From assembly GCF_900096975.1 (NCBI RefSeq), contig NZ_FMYQ01000002.1, forward strand, positions 186,001 through 250,000: a stretch of DNA of 64,000 nt, given 5' to 3'. Of the stretch, positions 1 through 8,987 are shown in pieces. Position 1 is the first letter of the stretch, and each line of letters opens with the position of its first letter. This DNA is from Paraburkholderia lycopersici. GTDB lineage: Bacteria > Pseudomonadota > Gammaproteobacteria > Burkholderiales > Burkholderiaceae. Made by a program: the position numbers and the translations under genes. The notes below the pieces were generated by a model, which saw only the letters and a list, made by a program, of their open reading frames with translations, was not told where the DNA came from and ran no database searches.

Positions 1-2335
1 AGAGAATGCGCCAGATGCCGAAGGGCGTGACGATGGGTCTGTCGATCGAACGGGGAGGTCGGCGCATCACGTCCGCTTCGTGGGGCTCGAAGGAAATGAC
101 GAGACCGAGCGCGACCGACGTGACCATGTTCACCCACAGTACCTGTGGCGCCGTGATTGGCAGCGTAAAGGCGAAGAGGATCGCCACGGCGATCACGGTG
201 CCCTGGGCGATGTTCGTGGGCAGCAGGAAGAGCATGGCTTTCTCGATGTTGTTGTAGACCGTGCGTCCCTCCTTCACTGCGGCTGAGATCGAGGCGAAGT
301 TGTCGTCGGCGAGAATCATGCCCGCGGCTTCTTTGGTCACCTCGGTGCCCTTGATGCCCATCGCCACGCCGATGTCGGCTTTCTTGAGCGCAGGTGCGTC
401 GTTTACGCCGTCGCCTGTCATGGCGACGACCTGGCGGTTGGCCTGGATCGCCTTCACGAGCCGCAGCTTGTGCTCGGGGCTCGCGCGCGCGAACACATCC
501 ACGTCGCGAACGCATTCCTGCAGCGCCGCGTCGTTCATGGCCTCGATTTCGGTTCCGGCCACGGCCGTCCTGCCGTCGCCTATGCCTAGCATGCCCGCTA
601 TCGCGGCGGCCGTGACCTTGTGGTCGCCCGTAATCATCGTGACGCGAATGCCGCCGCCGTGGCATTCGCGCACGGCGTCGATCGCTTCCTTGCGCGGCGG
701 GTCCATGAGGCCGACGAGGCCGAGAAGCACGAGCGTCTTCGGCAAATCCTGCGGGCCGAGATTGCCGGATTCGACGCCGGGGTCCGGCAGCCACGCGAGC
801 GCGAGCACGCGTTCGCCCTGCGAGGCGAGCCGCTCGCCCTCGCGCGCGAAGCGCTCGCCATCGAGCGGGGCGGGGCCGCTCGCCGTTTGCTGGCGGTCGC
901 AGTGCTCGATGATGACTTCCGGCGCGCCTTTCACCAGCAGCATCTCGCCTTGTGCCGAGCGGTTCAGCGTCGCCATGAACTTGTGCTCGGACTCGAACGG
1001 AATGGCGTCGATGCGCGGGGCGGCCGCCGTTTCCGCGGCACGGTCCATGCCGAGCTTGCCCGCGAACGGATAGAGGGCACCCTCGGTCGGGTCGCCTTCC
1101 ACCTTCCACTTGCCTTCTTCCTGGAACAGCCCGGCGTCGTTGCAGAGCAGGCAAACGCGGCCCATGAGCGTGAGGACGTCGGGCGCGGCGTCGAGCGGCT
1201 TGCCGCCCGATTTGACCTCGCCCTCGGGGGCGTAGCCGTCGCCGGTCACTTCGTAGGGCGCCTCCGCCGTCACCACGGAGGTCACCATCATCTCCATGAG
1301 CGTGAGCGTGCCCGTCTTGTCCGAGCAGATGCGCGACACGGAGCCCAGCGTCTCGACGGCCGGCAGGCGGCGGATGATGGCGTTGCGCTTCGCCATGCGC
1401 TGCACGCCGATGGCGAGCGTGATGGTGATGAGCGCAGGCAGGCCCTCGGGGATGACCGACACCGCAATGCCCACGACGGCCTGGAACAGCTGGATGAACG
1501 TCATGTGGCCGAGCCAGTGGCCCCAGGCGAAGAGCAGCACGCTGATGATCCCGATGGCCGCCGTGATGACGTATCCAAACTTCTTGATCTGCCGCAGGAG
1601 CGGGGTTTCCAGCGCGCTGACCTCGGCGAGCATCTGGTTGATGCGGCCGAGCTCGGTCTGGCTGCCCGTCGCCACGACGATGCCGGTCGCGCGCCCGGAG
1701 AGGACCATCGTCCCGGAAAACGCCATGTTTTCGCGGTCTCCGACGGTAGCCTGCGCGGGCATGACGCCCGTGTTCTTCTCCGCCGGCACGGATTCGCCCG
1801 TGAGCGCCGCCTCTTCCGTGCGCAGGTTCCGCGCTTCCACGAGACGAATATCCGCCGGGATTCTGTCGCCCGATTCCAGCAGCACGACGTCGCCGGGAAC
1901 GATCTCTTCGGCGGGAACGAGGCGAACTTCCCCGGAGCGCAGCACGCGCGCTTCCGCGGAGAGCATGTTGCGAATCGAGTCGAGCGCCTTTTCGGCGCGG
2001 CCTTCCTGCAGAAAGCCCAGCAGCGAGTTGAGGATGACGACCGCGAAGATGATGGAGGCATCGAGCCACAGGCTCAGCATCAGCTTGATGAAGCCGGCCG
2101 CGAGCAGCACATAGATGAGCACGTTGTTGAACTGGGCAAGAAGGCGCGCCAGCGGTCCGCTTTTCTTGCCTTGCGGCAGCAGGTTCGGCCCGTAGGCACC
2201 GAGACGTTTTGCGGCGTCCGCCGGCTCGAGCCCTTGCGATGGATCGACGTCGAGCTGACGCTCGATCTCCTCGGCCGGCGTGGCGTGCCACGGCGCCGCG
2301 CTCGCACCCGAAGACGTACTCTTGGCTGAATTCAT
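1..2335 (-). CDS. Type II cation-transporting P-type ATPase (C-terminus cut by window edge)
   Basis: Membrane pump that uses ATP to move a cation. From the ATG at 2335, 778 codons are visible before the window edge. The order of motifs is standard: N-terminal cation-ATPase segment, actuator TGES at residues 179-182, PEGLP in transmembrane helix 4, phosphorylation motif DKTGT with Asp339, KGAPE in the nucleotide domain, and hinge TGDGVNDAP. The PEGLP and DKTGT context places it in the type II (Ca/Mg/Na,K-like) group rather than the heavy-metal group, which would carry CPx. There is no N-terminal metal-binding CxxC domain. The ion cannot be decided from this sequence. The last C-terminal membrane helices lie outside the window. 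It stands alone and is divergent from the acetyltransferase pair. Confidence 0.93.
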   Translation of the reverse strand, partial: MNSAKSTSSGASAAPWHATPAEEIERQLDVDPSQGLEPADAAKRLGAYGPNLLPQGKKSGPLARLLAQFNNVLIYVLLAAGFIKLMLSLWLDASIIFAVVILNSLLGFLQEGRAEKALDSIRNMLSAEARVLRSGEVRLVPAEEIVPGDVVLLESGDRIPADIRLVEARNLRTEEAALTGESVPAEKNTGVMPAQATVGDRENMAFSGTMVLSGRATGIVVATGSQTELGRINQMLAEVSALETPLLRQIKKFGYVITAAIGIISVLLFAWGHWLGHMTFIQLFQAVVGIAVSVIPEGLPALITITLAIGVQRMAKRNAIIRRLPAVETLGSVSRICSDKTGTLTLMEMMVTSVVTAEAPYEVTGDGYAPEGEVKSGGKPLDAAPDVLTLMGRVCLLCNDAGLFQEEGKWKVEGDPTEGALYPFAGKLGMDRAAETAAAPRIDAIPFESEHKFMATLNRSAQGEMLLVKGAPEVIIEHCDRQQTASGPAPLDGERFAREGERLASQGERVLALAWLPDPGVESGNLGPQDLPKTLVLLGLVGLMDPPRKEAIDAVRECHGGGIRVTMITGDHKVTAAAIAGMLGIGDGRTAVAGTEIEAMNDAALQECVRDVDVFARASPEHKLRLVKAIQANRQVVAMTGDGVNDAPALKKADIGVAMGIKGTEVTKEAAGMILADDNFASISAAVKEGRTVYNNIEKAMLFLLPTNIAQGTVIAVAILFAFTLPITAPQVLWVNMVTSVALGLVISFEPHEADVMRRPPRSIDRPIVTPFGIWRIL

Positions 2336-2695
2336 CTTCGCCTCTCATGGTTGCCCGGAGATTCAACGCCAATAGTAGGTTTTTTTTGCCTGCGGCACGT
2401 GCAAGCTGGTTGGCCCGCCCGGTTTCGCCTGGGTCGTTGCGCAGGCAGCGCGGGGACGTATGGCAACATCAGCGCGGCACGATCCGCGCCTGTTTCATTC
2501 CATGCGCATCGCGCGTTTGCCGGCCCGCGCCGACGAACTGAGGAAAGCTGAACAATCGGGCGCTCTTGCCATGGCCGGTCGCGATGACCGTGGTTCCATC
2601 GATCGCGCTGCACGTGGACCTTTTCGCAGAACCACGACATACGGTAACGTATTGCGGATACGGCGCACGTGCCGCGCAACAGGAGTTTGTCACGC
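2336..2695. other. Intergenic region, no gene recognised
   Basis: This 360-base divergent spacer between the P-type ATPase and the first acetyltransferase must carry both promoters. Short open frames occur on both strands but none resembles a protein I recognise. A T-run at about 2378-2387 lies close to the ATPase start. I see no convincing paired -35/-10 elements. Confidence 0.4.
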
Positions 2696-3415
2696 ATGAC
2701 AGCAAGACTGAACGAATACCAGCAGCCTGTCGGCGAACCCGTCACCGGCTGGCAACCACGCGAGCGGCCCGCGCGCGTGACGATAGAGGGGCGGTTCTGC
2801 CGCATCGAGCCGATCGATCCCGAGCGCCACGCAGCCGATCTTTTCGAGGCCTATGGCGCGGCGGCCGACGGACGCGACTGGACCTACCTGTTCGCCGAGC
2901 CATTCGCGGATTTCGCCGCGTTTCGCGCGTACCTCGCGAAAGCCGCCGCGTCGAGCGATCCGTTCCACTTTGCCGTGATCGACCGCGCGAGCGGCAAGGC
3001 GGTCGGCACGTTCGCGCTGATGCGCATCGAACCGGTGCACGGCGTGATCGAAGTCGGCAGCGTGACGTTTTCGCCGCGCCTGAAACAAACGCCGCTTTCC
3101 ACCGAGGCGCAGTACCTGCTGATGCGCCACGTCTTCGACGATCTCGGCTACCGGCGCTACGAATGGAAATGCGACAGCCTCAACGCGCCCTCGCGCAAGA
3201 CAGCACTGCGCCTGGGTTTCCAGTTCGAAGGAATTTTCCGCCAGGCGATCGTGTACAAGGGGCGTAATCGCGACACCGCGTGGTTCGCGATCATCGACAA
3301 GGACTGGCCGCTCGTAAAACGTGCGTTCGAGATGTGGCTCTCGAAAGAGAACTTCGACACCAGCGGCAAGCAGCGCGCGTCGCTCGCAAGCCTCCGGCAA
3401 GCGGCGGCATCCTGA
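2696..3415 (+). CDS. GNAT-family N-acetyltransferase (RimJ/RimL-like)
   Basis: Predicted 239-residue cytoplasmic acetyltransferase of the RimJ/RimL/PuuE type, which transfers acetyl from acetyl-CoA to an amine or protein N-terminus. The translation shows an N-terminal lead-in, then the GNAT core from about residue 35 (EGRFCRIEPIDPERHAADLF). A conserved segment (VGTFALMRIEP, then GVIEVGSVTFSP) and the C-terminal YEWKCDSLNAPSRKTALRLGF typical of this subgroup follow. I chose the ATG at 2696 because AGGAG lies ten bases upstream; a GTG at 2669 in the same frame lacks support. The next GNAT gene starts on the base after its stop, so the two are almost certainly cotranscribed. Substrate unknown. 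Confidence 0.88.
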   Translation: MTARLNEYQQPVGEPVTGWQPRERPARVTIEGRFCRIEPIDPERHAADLFEAYGAAADGRDWTYLFAEPFADFAAFRAYLAKAAASSDPFHFAVIDRASGKAVGTFALMRIEPVHGVIEVGSVTFSPRLKQTPLSTEAQYLLMRHVFDDLGYRRYEWKCDSLNAPSRKTALRLGFQFEGIFRQAIVYKGRNRDTAWFAIIDKDWPLVKRAFEMWLSKENFDTSGKQRASLASLRQAAAS

Positions 3416-3862
3416 ATGTCCGGCGCGCTCCTCATTCGCGACGTGACGCCGGCCGACCGCGACGCGTGGTTCCGTCTCTGGGCGGCCTACAACGCGTTCT
3501 ATGAAGCGAGCGTCGCGCCGCAAGTCAGCGAGCGAACCTGGCAGCGCATGCTCGACGAGAATGCGCCGCTCTTCGGGCGCGTCGCCGAAGTGGAGGGCCG
3601 CGTGGTGGGCTTTTGCCTCTGCGTGCTCCACGAAGGCACCTGGGTCGAGACGCCGATCTGCTATCTGGAAGACCTGTTCGTCGATCCGGCGTACAGGGGG
3701 CGAGGTATCGGCAGGCGGCTCATCGAAGACCTCATCGCGCTGGCGCGTTCGCGCGGCTGGTCGCGCCTTTACTGGCACACGCGCGAGAGCAACCCGGCGC
3801 GCAAGCTCTACGACGAATTCGCCACGGCCGACGACTTCGTGCGCTACCGGCTGCAGTTCTGA
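3416..3862 (+). CDS. GNAT-family N-acetyltransferase (small)
   Basis: Predicted 148-residue GNAT acetyltransferase, a typical size for a single-domain member. The acetyl-CoA-binding stretch is clear at about residues 83-105 (LEDLFVDPAYRGRGIGRRLIEDL, containing R-G-x-G-I-G). The family C-terminal part YWHTRESNPARKLYDEF follows. The ATG abuts the TGA of the preceding acetyltransferase without a spacer and lacks a good Shine-Dalgarno sequence, so translation is probably coupled to that gene. The two proteins belong to different GNAT branches, so this is not a recent duplication. Substrate unknown. Confidence 0.9.
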   Translation: MSGALLIRDVTPADRDAWFRLWAAYNAFYEASVAPQVSERTWQRMLDENAPLFGRVAEVEGRVVGFCLCVLHEGTWVETPICYLEDLFVDPAYRGRGIGRRLIEDLIALARSRGWSRLYWHTRESNPARKLYDEFATADDFVRYRLQF

Positions 3863-3980
3863 GCGGGCAGCCTCGCTTCCCCACCGGACCTGTTGAATCT
3901 CCCCCCATGTTGCGCCAGGTCGCGGTGCGCGCCGCGATCCGGCATTCGTTCCGACATCGATTGGAAGACGATAGATAGGA

Positions 3981-4021
3981 TTGTAACGAGTATTGTCACG
4001 ATCATTTCATCGGTATAGGAT
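3981..4021 (+). promoter_or_regulatory. Candidate sigma-70 promoter of the deoC operon with a tandem 9-base repeat
   Basis: TTGTCA (3993-3998) and TAGGAT (4016-4021) are separated by 17 bases and match the -35 and -10 consensus at 5/6 and 4/6 positions. The -35 lies in the second copy of a direct repeat, TTGTAACGA (3981-3989) and TTGTCACGA (3993-4001), with a 12-base period close to one helical turn. This suggests a regulator binding on one DNA face. Read from sequence only. Confidence 0.55.
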
Positions 4022-4048
4022 GGGTGCGAATAAGCCATCACAGTTTGA

Positions 4049-4061
4049 TGTGCATTGCACA
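4049..4061. promoter_or_regulatory. Perfect inverted repeat in the deoC leader (candidate operator)
   Basis: TGTGCA-T-TGCACA is a perfect 6-1-6 palindrome located 17 bases upstream of the deoC ATG and about 20-30 bases downstream of the predicted transcription start. It does not match the E. coli DeoR operator. It could be bound by another regulator, or be chance. Confidence 0.4.
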
Positions 4062-4078
4062 AATTCGCCTCCCAGCCT

Positions 4079-5089
4079 ATGTCAGAAGCTTCAACGAACT
4101 CGCTCGTCGTGTTGCGCGGCGCGCCCGCGCGGCCCGCTCATGCTGCACGCAATGCCGGCGTGGCGTTCGATGCGTCGTGGCTCGACGCTTTGCGCGTCAA
4201 TCACTCCGCGGTCGAGCGGCGCACGGCCACGCTCGGCACGCGCCGTGCCGTCAAGAAGGACGCGCAGGCCGCGTGGCTGTTGAAGGCCATCACCTGCATC
4301 GATCTCACGACGCTCAACGGCGACGACACCGAAGGCCGCGTGCGGCGCCTCTGCACGAAGGCGCGCCACCCCGTGCGCGCCGATCTGCTCGCGGCGCTCG
4401 GCTTCGCGCCCGAGTCCATCGCGACGGGCGCGGTGTGCGTCTATCACCGTTTCGTCGCCGCCGCCGTCGACGCGCTGGCGGGCAGCGGCATTCCCGTTGC
4501 GGCCGTTTCCACGGGCTTTCCGGCGGGCCTCAATCCGCATGCGCTCAAGCTCAGGGAAATCGAAGCTTCGGTCGCGGACGGCGCCGCGGAAATCGATATC
4601 GTGGTGACGCGCGAGCACGTGCTCACCGGCAACTGGCGCGCGCTCTACGACGAAGTGCGCGAGTTTCGCGCGGCCTGCGGCGAGGCGCATCTCAAGGCGA
4701 TTCTCGCGACCGGCGACATACGCGTGCTGTCGAACATCGCCAGGGCGTCGATGGTTTGCATGATGGCGGGCGCGGACTTCATCAAAACGTCCACGGGCAA
4801 GGAAGGGACCAACGCCACGCTCGACGTCTCGCTCGTCATGGTGCGCATGATCCGCGAATACCGCGAGCGCACGGGCGCGCTGGTGGGCTTCAAGCCCGCG
4901 GGCGGCGTATCGACCGCAAAGTCCGCGCTCGCGTACCAGATCCTGATGAAGGAAGAGCTGGGGCGTTCGTGGCTCGAGCCCGAATTGTTCCGCTTTGGCG
5001 CGTCGAGCCTGCTTGCCGACATCGAGCGCCAGCTCGAACACCATGTGAGCGGCCGCTATTCCGCCTTTCACCGTCACCCCGTAGCCTGA
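4079..5089 (+). CDS. deoC: Deoxyribose-phosphate aldolase
   Basis: Class I aldolase that cleaves 2-deoxyribose-5-phosphate into glyceraldehyde-3-phosphate and acetaldehyde. The 336-residue translation carries the barrel motifs ITCIDLTTLNGDDT, AEIDIVVTRE, FIKTSTGKEG with the Schiff-base Lys236, and GFKPAGG with the second essential Lys272. It is longer than the roughly 259-residue E. coli enzyme and resembles the long DERA-type form with an N-terminal extension of about 70 residues. ATG 4079 was chosen; a TTG at 4055 would add eight residues, but it falls inside the palindrome of the leader. First gene of the deoxysugar operon; the product acetaldehyde is the obvious substrate of the next gene, 13 bases downstream. 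Confidence 0.95.
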   Translation: MSEASTNSLVVLRGAPARPAHAARNAGVAFDASWLDALRVNHSAVERRTATLGTRRAVKKDAQAAWLLKAITCIDLTTLNGDDTEGRVRRLCTKARHPVRADLLAALGFAPESIATGAVCVYHRFVAAAVDALAGSGIPVAAVSTGFPAGLNPHALKLREIEASVADGAAEIDIVVTREHVLTGNWRALYDEVREFRAACGEAHLKAILATGDIRVLSNIARASMVCMMAGADFIKTSTGKEGTNATLDVSLVMVRMIREYRERTGALVGFKPAGGVSTAKSALAYQILMKEELGRSWLEPELFRFGASSLLADIERQLEHHVSGRYSAFHRHPVA

Positions 5090-5102
5090 GCAGATCATAC
5101 CG

Positions 5103-7484
5103 ATGAGCGTAGCCGAGTATTTCCGAACGATGGACTACGGTCCCGCCCCCGAGGACGATCAGCCCGTGCGCGCCTGGCTCGCGCAGCACGGGGCGTCGTT
5201 CGGGCATTTCATTGACGGCGCGTGGCGCGAGAGCGCGGACGGCGAGCGCTTCGACGTGCGCGCGCCCGCAACGGGCGAGCCGCTCGCGGCCGCGGCTCAG
5301 GGCGGCGCGGCCGACGTGGCCGCCGCCGTCGCGGCGGCGCGCGCGGCGCAGCCCGCGTGGTACGCAATAGGCGGCGCGGCGCGCGCGCGCCATCTCTATG
5401 CGCTGTCGCGCATGGTGCAGCGCCATAGCCGTCTGTTCGCGGTGCTCGAGGCGCTCGACAACGGCAAGCCGATTCGCGAAGCGCGCGACATCGACGTGCC
5501 GCTCGTCGCCAGGCATTTCCTCCATCACGCTGGATGGGCTCAACTTCAGGATGACGAACTATCTGGCTGGTCGCCGCTTGGCGTGATCGGCCAGATCGTG
5601 CCGTGGAATTTCCCGTTGCTCATGCTCGCGTGGAAGGTGGCGCCCGCTATCGCGCTGGGCAACTGCGTGGTGCTCAAGCCCGCGGAATATACGCCGCTCA
5701 CGGCGCTCCTGTTCGCCGAGCTGGCGCATCGCGCGGGCTTGCCGAAGGGCGTGCTCAACGTCGTGACGGGCGATGGCGGCACGGGCGCCGCGCTCGTCGG
5801 TCATCCCGACGTCGACAAGATCGCCTTCACGGGCTCGACCGAAGTGGGCCGCCTCATTCGCAGCGCCACGGCGGGCTCGGGCAAGTCGCTCACGCTCGAA
5901 CTCGGCGGCAAGTCGCCGTTCATCGTGTTCGACGACGCGGATCTCGACGGCGCGGTGGAAGGCGTGGTGGACGCCATCTGGTTCAACCAGGGGCAAGTGT
6001 GCTGCGCGGGCTCGCGCCTGCTCGTGCAGGAGGGCGTCGAAACGCGCTTCCTCTCGAAGCTCAAGCGCCGCATGGCTACGCTGCGCGTGGGGCCGTCGCT
6101 CGACAAGGGCATCGACATCGGCGCGATCGTCGATCCGGTTCAGCTCGAGCGCATCGAGTCGCTCGTCGAAGCGGGGCGGCGCGAAGGCTGCACCGTGTGG
6201 CAGCCGCACGAAGTCGAGCTGCCGCCGGGCGGCTGCTTCTATCCGCCCACGCTCGTCACCGGCATCGGGCCGGCCTCGACGCTCGCCCAGGAGGAGATCT
6301 TCGGGCCGGTGCTCGCGGCCATGAGCTTTCGCACGCCCGAGGAGGCCGTGGCGCTCGCGAACAACACGCGCTATGGGCTTGCCGCGAGCGTGTGGAGCGA
6401 GACCATCGGCCGCGCGCTCGATATCGCGCCGCGCCTGCAATGCGGCGTGGTGTGGATCAACGCGACGAACCTCTTCGACGCGAGCGTCGGCTTTGGCGGC
6501 TACCGCGAGTCGGGCTTCGGCCGCGAAGGCGGGCGCGAGGGCGTGTTCGAGTATCTGAAGCCTTCCGCATGGAGCAAGCTGCCGATGCGCGCGCCGCGCG
6601 CGAAGCGAGCGCTCGCACGCGACGTTGCGGCCACGATCGAGGGAATTGACCGGACTGCGAAGCTTTTTGTCGGCGGCAAGCAGGTGCGTCCCGATAGCGG
6701 TTATTCGCACGCCGTATTCGCGCCCAACGGCGAATGGGTGGGCGAAGCCGGCGCGGGTAGCCGCAAGGACGTGCGCGACGCTGTCGCCGCCGCGCGCGGC
6801 GCGGGCAAGTGGACGCAGATGAGCGCGCATGCCCGTGCGCAAGTGCTGTACTACCTCGCGGAGAACCTGAGCGCGCGCGCGGAGGAATTCTCGCGTCAGC
6901 TCACGCGGCGCGCGGGACACGACGCGCACGCGGCCGGACGCGAAGTGGCGGCGGCCATCGACCGGCTGTTCAGCTATGCGGCGTGGGCCGACAAGTTCGA
7001 AGGCGCGGTCCATACGCCGCCGCTGCGCGGCGTGGCGCTGGCGATGCACGAGCCGCTTGGCGTGGTCGGCGTGGCGTGCCCGGACGAAGCGCCGCTGCTG
7101 GCTTTCGTTTCGCTGATCGCGCCGGCGCTCGCGATGGGCAATCGCGTGGTCGCGCTGGCGAGCGAGGCGAGCCCGCTCGCGGCTACGGATTTTTACCAGG
7201 TCGTGGAAACGTCGGACGTCCCGGCGGGCGCGCTGAACATCCTGACCGGCGAGCGCGCCGCGCTGCTGCCGGCGCTCGCGAAGCACGACGACGTGGATGC
7301 GCTCTGGTGCTTCGGCGCCGCGAGCGATTCGGCCCTCGTGGAGCGCGAGTCGGTCGGCAATCTCAAGCGAACCTTCGTGGACCATGGCCGCGAGGTTGAC
7401 TGGTTCGACCGGGCGAGCGCAGGATTGCCGTTCCTGCGCCATGCAGTGCAGGTGAAGAACATCTGGATACCGTACGGCGACTGA
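5103..7484 (+). CDS. ALDH16-like two-domain aldehyde dehydrogenase
   Basis: A 793-residue protein, far longer than the usual 480-500. Residues 1 to about 500 are a complete NAD(P)-dependent aldehyde dehydrogenase: PWNFPL, FTGSTEVG, LELGGKSP with general base Glu266, and FNQGQVCC with nucleophile Cys300. From about residue 515 (AKLFVGGKQVRPDSGY) a second, shorter ALDH-like unit begins. It keeps the cofactor-domain fold signature (PLGVVGVACPDEAP...) but has no Gln-x-Cys catalytic motif. One live plus one inactive domain is the hallmark of the ALDH16 family. It lies 13 bases after deoC, and I infer that it oxidises the acetaldehyde released by DeoC to acetate, or deoxyribose itself. Substrate not provable here. 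Confidence 0.88.
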   Translation: MSVAEYFRTMDYGPAPEDDQPVRAWLAQHGASFGHFIDGAWRESADGERFDVRAPATGEPLAAAAQGGAADVAAAVAAARAAQPAWYAIGGAARARHLYALSRMVQRHSRLFAVLEALDNGKPIREARDIDVPLVARHFLHHAGWAQLQDDELSGWSPLGVIGQIVPWNFPLLMLAWKVAPAIALGNCVVLKPAEYTPLTALLFAELAHRAGLPKGVLNVVTGDGGTGAALVGHPDVDKIAFTGSTEVGRLIRSATAGSGKSLTLELGGKSPFIVFDDADLDGAVEGVVDAIWFNQGQVCCAGSRLLVQEGVETRFLSKLKRRMATLRVGPSLDKGIDIGAIVDPVQLERIESLVEAGRREGCTVWQPHEVELPPGGCFYPPTLVTGIGPASTLAQEEIFGPVLAAMSFRTPEEAVALANNTRYGLAASVWSETIGRALDIAPRLQCGVVWINATNLFDASVGFGGYRESGFGREGGREGVFEYLKPSAWSKLPMRAPRAKRALARDVAATIEGIDRTAKLFVGGKQVRPDSGYSHAVFAPNGEWVGEAGAGSRKDVRDAVAAARGAGKWTQMSAHARAQVLYYLAENLSARAEEFSRQLTRRAGHDAHAAGREVAAAIDRLFSYAAWADKFEGAVHTPPLRGVALAMHEPLGVVGVACPDEAPLLAFVSLIAPALAMGNRVVALASEASPLAATDFYQVVETSDVPAGALNILTGERAALLPALAKHDDVDALWCFGAASDSALVERESVGNLKRTFVDHGREVDWFDRASAGLPFLRHAVQVKNIWIPYGD

Positions 7485-7533
7485 GCGCTTCCAAAGAAGA
7501 AGGCGCCACGCCCACAAACAGCCAGGAGACAAC

Positions 7534-8013
7534 ATGCTGAAAAACCTCGACCCGCTTCTGAACGCCGATGTCCTGCAAGCGCTGCGCGCAATGGGGCATG
7601 GCGACGAGCTCGTCGTGTGCGACGCGAACTTCCCCGCCGATTCCGTTGCCCGCGCAACGGTGCTCGGCAAGCTCCTGCGCATCGACGGCGCGGACGCGCC
7701 GCGCGCCGTGCGCGCGATCCTCTCCGTGCTGCCGCTCGATACGTTCGTGGAAGCCCCGGCAATGCGCATGGAAGTCGTGGGCGAGCCCCACGCGATTCCG
7801 GCCGTGCAGCGCGAGACCCAGGCCGAGGTCGACGCAGCCGAAGGGCGTCCGGTCCCGTTCGCGCCCGTCGAGCGCCACGCCTTCTATGCGCGCGCGCGCA
7901 AGGCGTACTGCGTGATCGCCACGGGCGAGGCGCGCGGCTACGGCTGCTTCGTGTTCACCAAAGGCGTATTGCTCGCCCCCGACGCGCCGCGCGCGAAGGA
8001 GGCCGGCCAATGA
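7534..8013 (+). CDS. RbsD/FucU-family sugar mutarotase
   Basis: Predicted 159-residue cytoplasmic mutarotase that interconverts alpha and beta (or pyranose and furanose) forms of an imported sugar before phosphorylation. The N-terminus shows the family signature: LLNADVLQALRAMGHGDELVVCDANFPA with the conserved His in MGHGD and Asp in CDANFP. The C-terminal YCVIATGEARGYGCFVFTKG also fits. It reads more like FucU than classical RbsD. A Shine-Dalgarno AGGAGA precedes the ATG. Its stop overlaps the kinase start by four bases (ATGA), so the two are translationally coupled. The operon context suggests a deoxypentose as substrate. Confidence 0.87.
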   Translation: MLKNLDPLLNADVLQALRAMGHGDELVVCDANFPADSVARATVLGKLLRIDGADAPRAVRAILSVLPLDTFVEAPAMRMEVVGEPHAIPAVQRETQAEVDAAEGRPVPFAPVERHAFYARARKAYCVIATGEARGYGCFVFTKGVLLAPDAPRAKEAGQ

Positions 8014-8951
8014 GCGGGCGCGTCGTCATTCTCGGCATCTACGTAACCGATCTCGCGTTTCGCGCGAGCCGCATGCCGATGATCGGCGAGACGCTCGCCG
8101 GATCGGCGTTCGCGATGGGTCCGGGCGGCAAGGGCTCGAATCAGGCCGTGGCCGCCGCGCGCGCGGGCGCGCAGGTGGTGTTCTGCACGCGTGTGGGCAA
8201 CGACGCGTTCGGCGAAATCGCGCGCGCCACCTGGGCCGCCGAAGGCATCACGGCGCGCACGCGGGCCGCGGAAGGCCTTGCCACGGGCGCGGCTCACATC
8301 TTCGTGGAAGAGACGACGGGCATGAACGCGATCATCGTCGCGGCGGGCGCGGCGGGCACGATGGAGCCGGCCGACGCCGAAGCGATCGAAGCCGATATTT
8401 CGGCTTCCCAGGTATTCGTGACGCAGCTCGAACAGCCGCTGGCGGCGGCGCGCCGGGGTCTCGAAATTGCGCGCCGGCACGGCGTGAAGACGGTGTTCAA
8501 TCCGGCGCCCGCCATGCCGCTGCCCGACGACATTTTTCCGCTGTGCGACTACGTCACGCCCAACGAAACGGAGGCGACGGCGCTCACGGGCGTCGAAATC
8601 CGCAACGCCGCCGACGCCCGCCGCGCCGCCGACGTGCTGCTCGCGAAAGGCGCGGGCGCCGTCATCGTGACGCTGGGCGAGGCGGGCGCGCTGCTGCATA
8701 CACGTAAGGAGTCGGTCTTGCTGCCCGCGTTCCATTGCGGCCCGGTGGTGGAAACCGCGGGCGCGGGCGACGGCTTCACGGGCGGTTTCGCCGCGGCGCT
8801 CGCGCGCGGCGACGATCCGCTCACGGCCACGCGCTTTGGCTGTGCGCTCGCGGGCATCTCCGTGACGCGGGCAGGCACCGCGCCCTCCATGCCGCGGCGC
8901 GAGGAAGTCGACGCGATACTCGCGCGCATGGCGAGCGCCGCGGCGCATTGA
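8010..8951 (+). CDS. PfkB-family sugar kinase (ribokinase/deoxyribokinase-like)
   Basis: Predicted 313-residue kinase phosphorylating the 5-hydroxyl of a pentose with ATP. The ribokinase signature near the N-terminus (GPGGKGSNQAVAAARAGAQV) and the C-terminal anion-hole motif ETAGAGDGFTGGFAAAL, with the catalytic Asp in GAGD, are intact; TPNETEATALTG is also present. Length is normal. It overlaps the mutarotase stop by four bases. With DeoC in the same operon, the product needed is deoxyribose-5-phosphate, so deoxyribokinase activity is the simplest inference. Ribokinase and deoxyribokinase cannot be separated by motif alone. Confidence 0.9.
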   Translation: MSGRVVILGIYVTDLAFRASRMPMIGETLAGSAFAMGPGGKGSNQAVAAARAGAQVVFCTRVGNDAFGEIARATWAAEGITARTRAAEGLATGAAHIFVEETTGMNAIIVAAGAAGTMEPADAEAIEADISASQVFVTQLEQPLAAARRGLEIARRHGVKTVFNPAPAMPLPDDIFPLCDYVTPNETEATALTGVEIRNAADARRAADVLLAKGAGAVIVTLGEAGALLHTRKESVLLPAFHCGPVVETAGAGDGFTGGFAAALARGDDPLTATRFGCALAGISVTRAGTAPSMPRREEVDAILARMASAAAH

Positions 8952-8987
8952 GCATCGACTGCAAACACACTGCAAAGGACGAAGTCC

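Noticed and set aside
4055..4078. TTG start for deoC at 4055
   Set aside because: It would begin inside a perfect palindrome, adds a non-family sequence, and an ATG is available at 4079.
5559..7769. Long minus-strand frame opposite the ALDH16-like gene
   Set aside because: Shadow ORF without recognisable motifs; the plus strand encodes a complete two-domain dehydrogenase.
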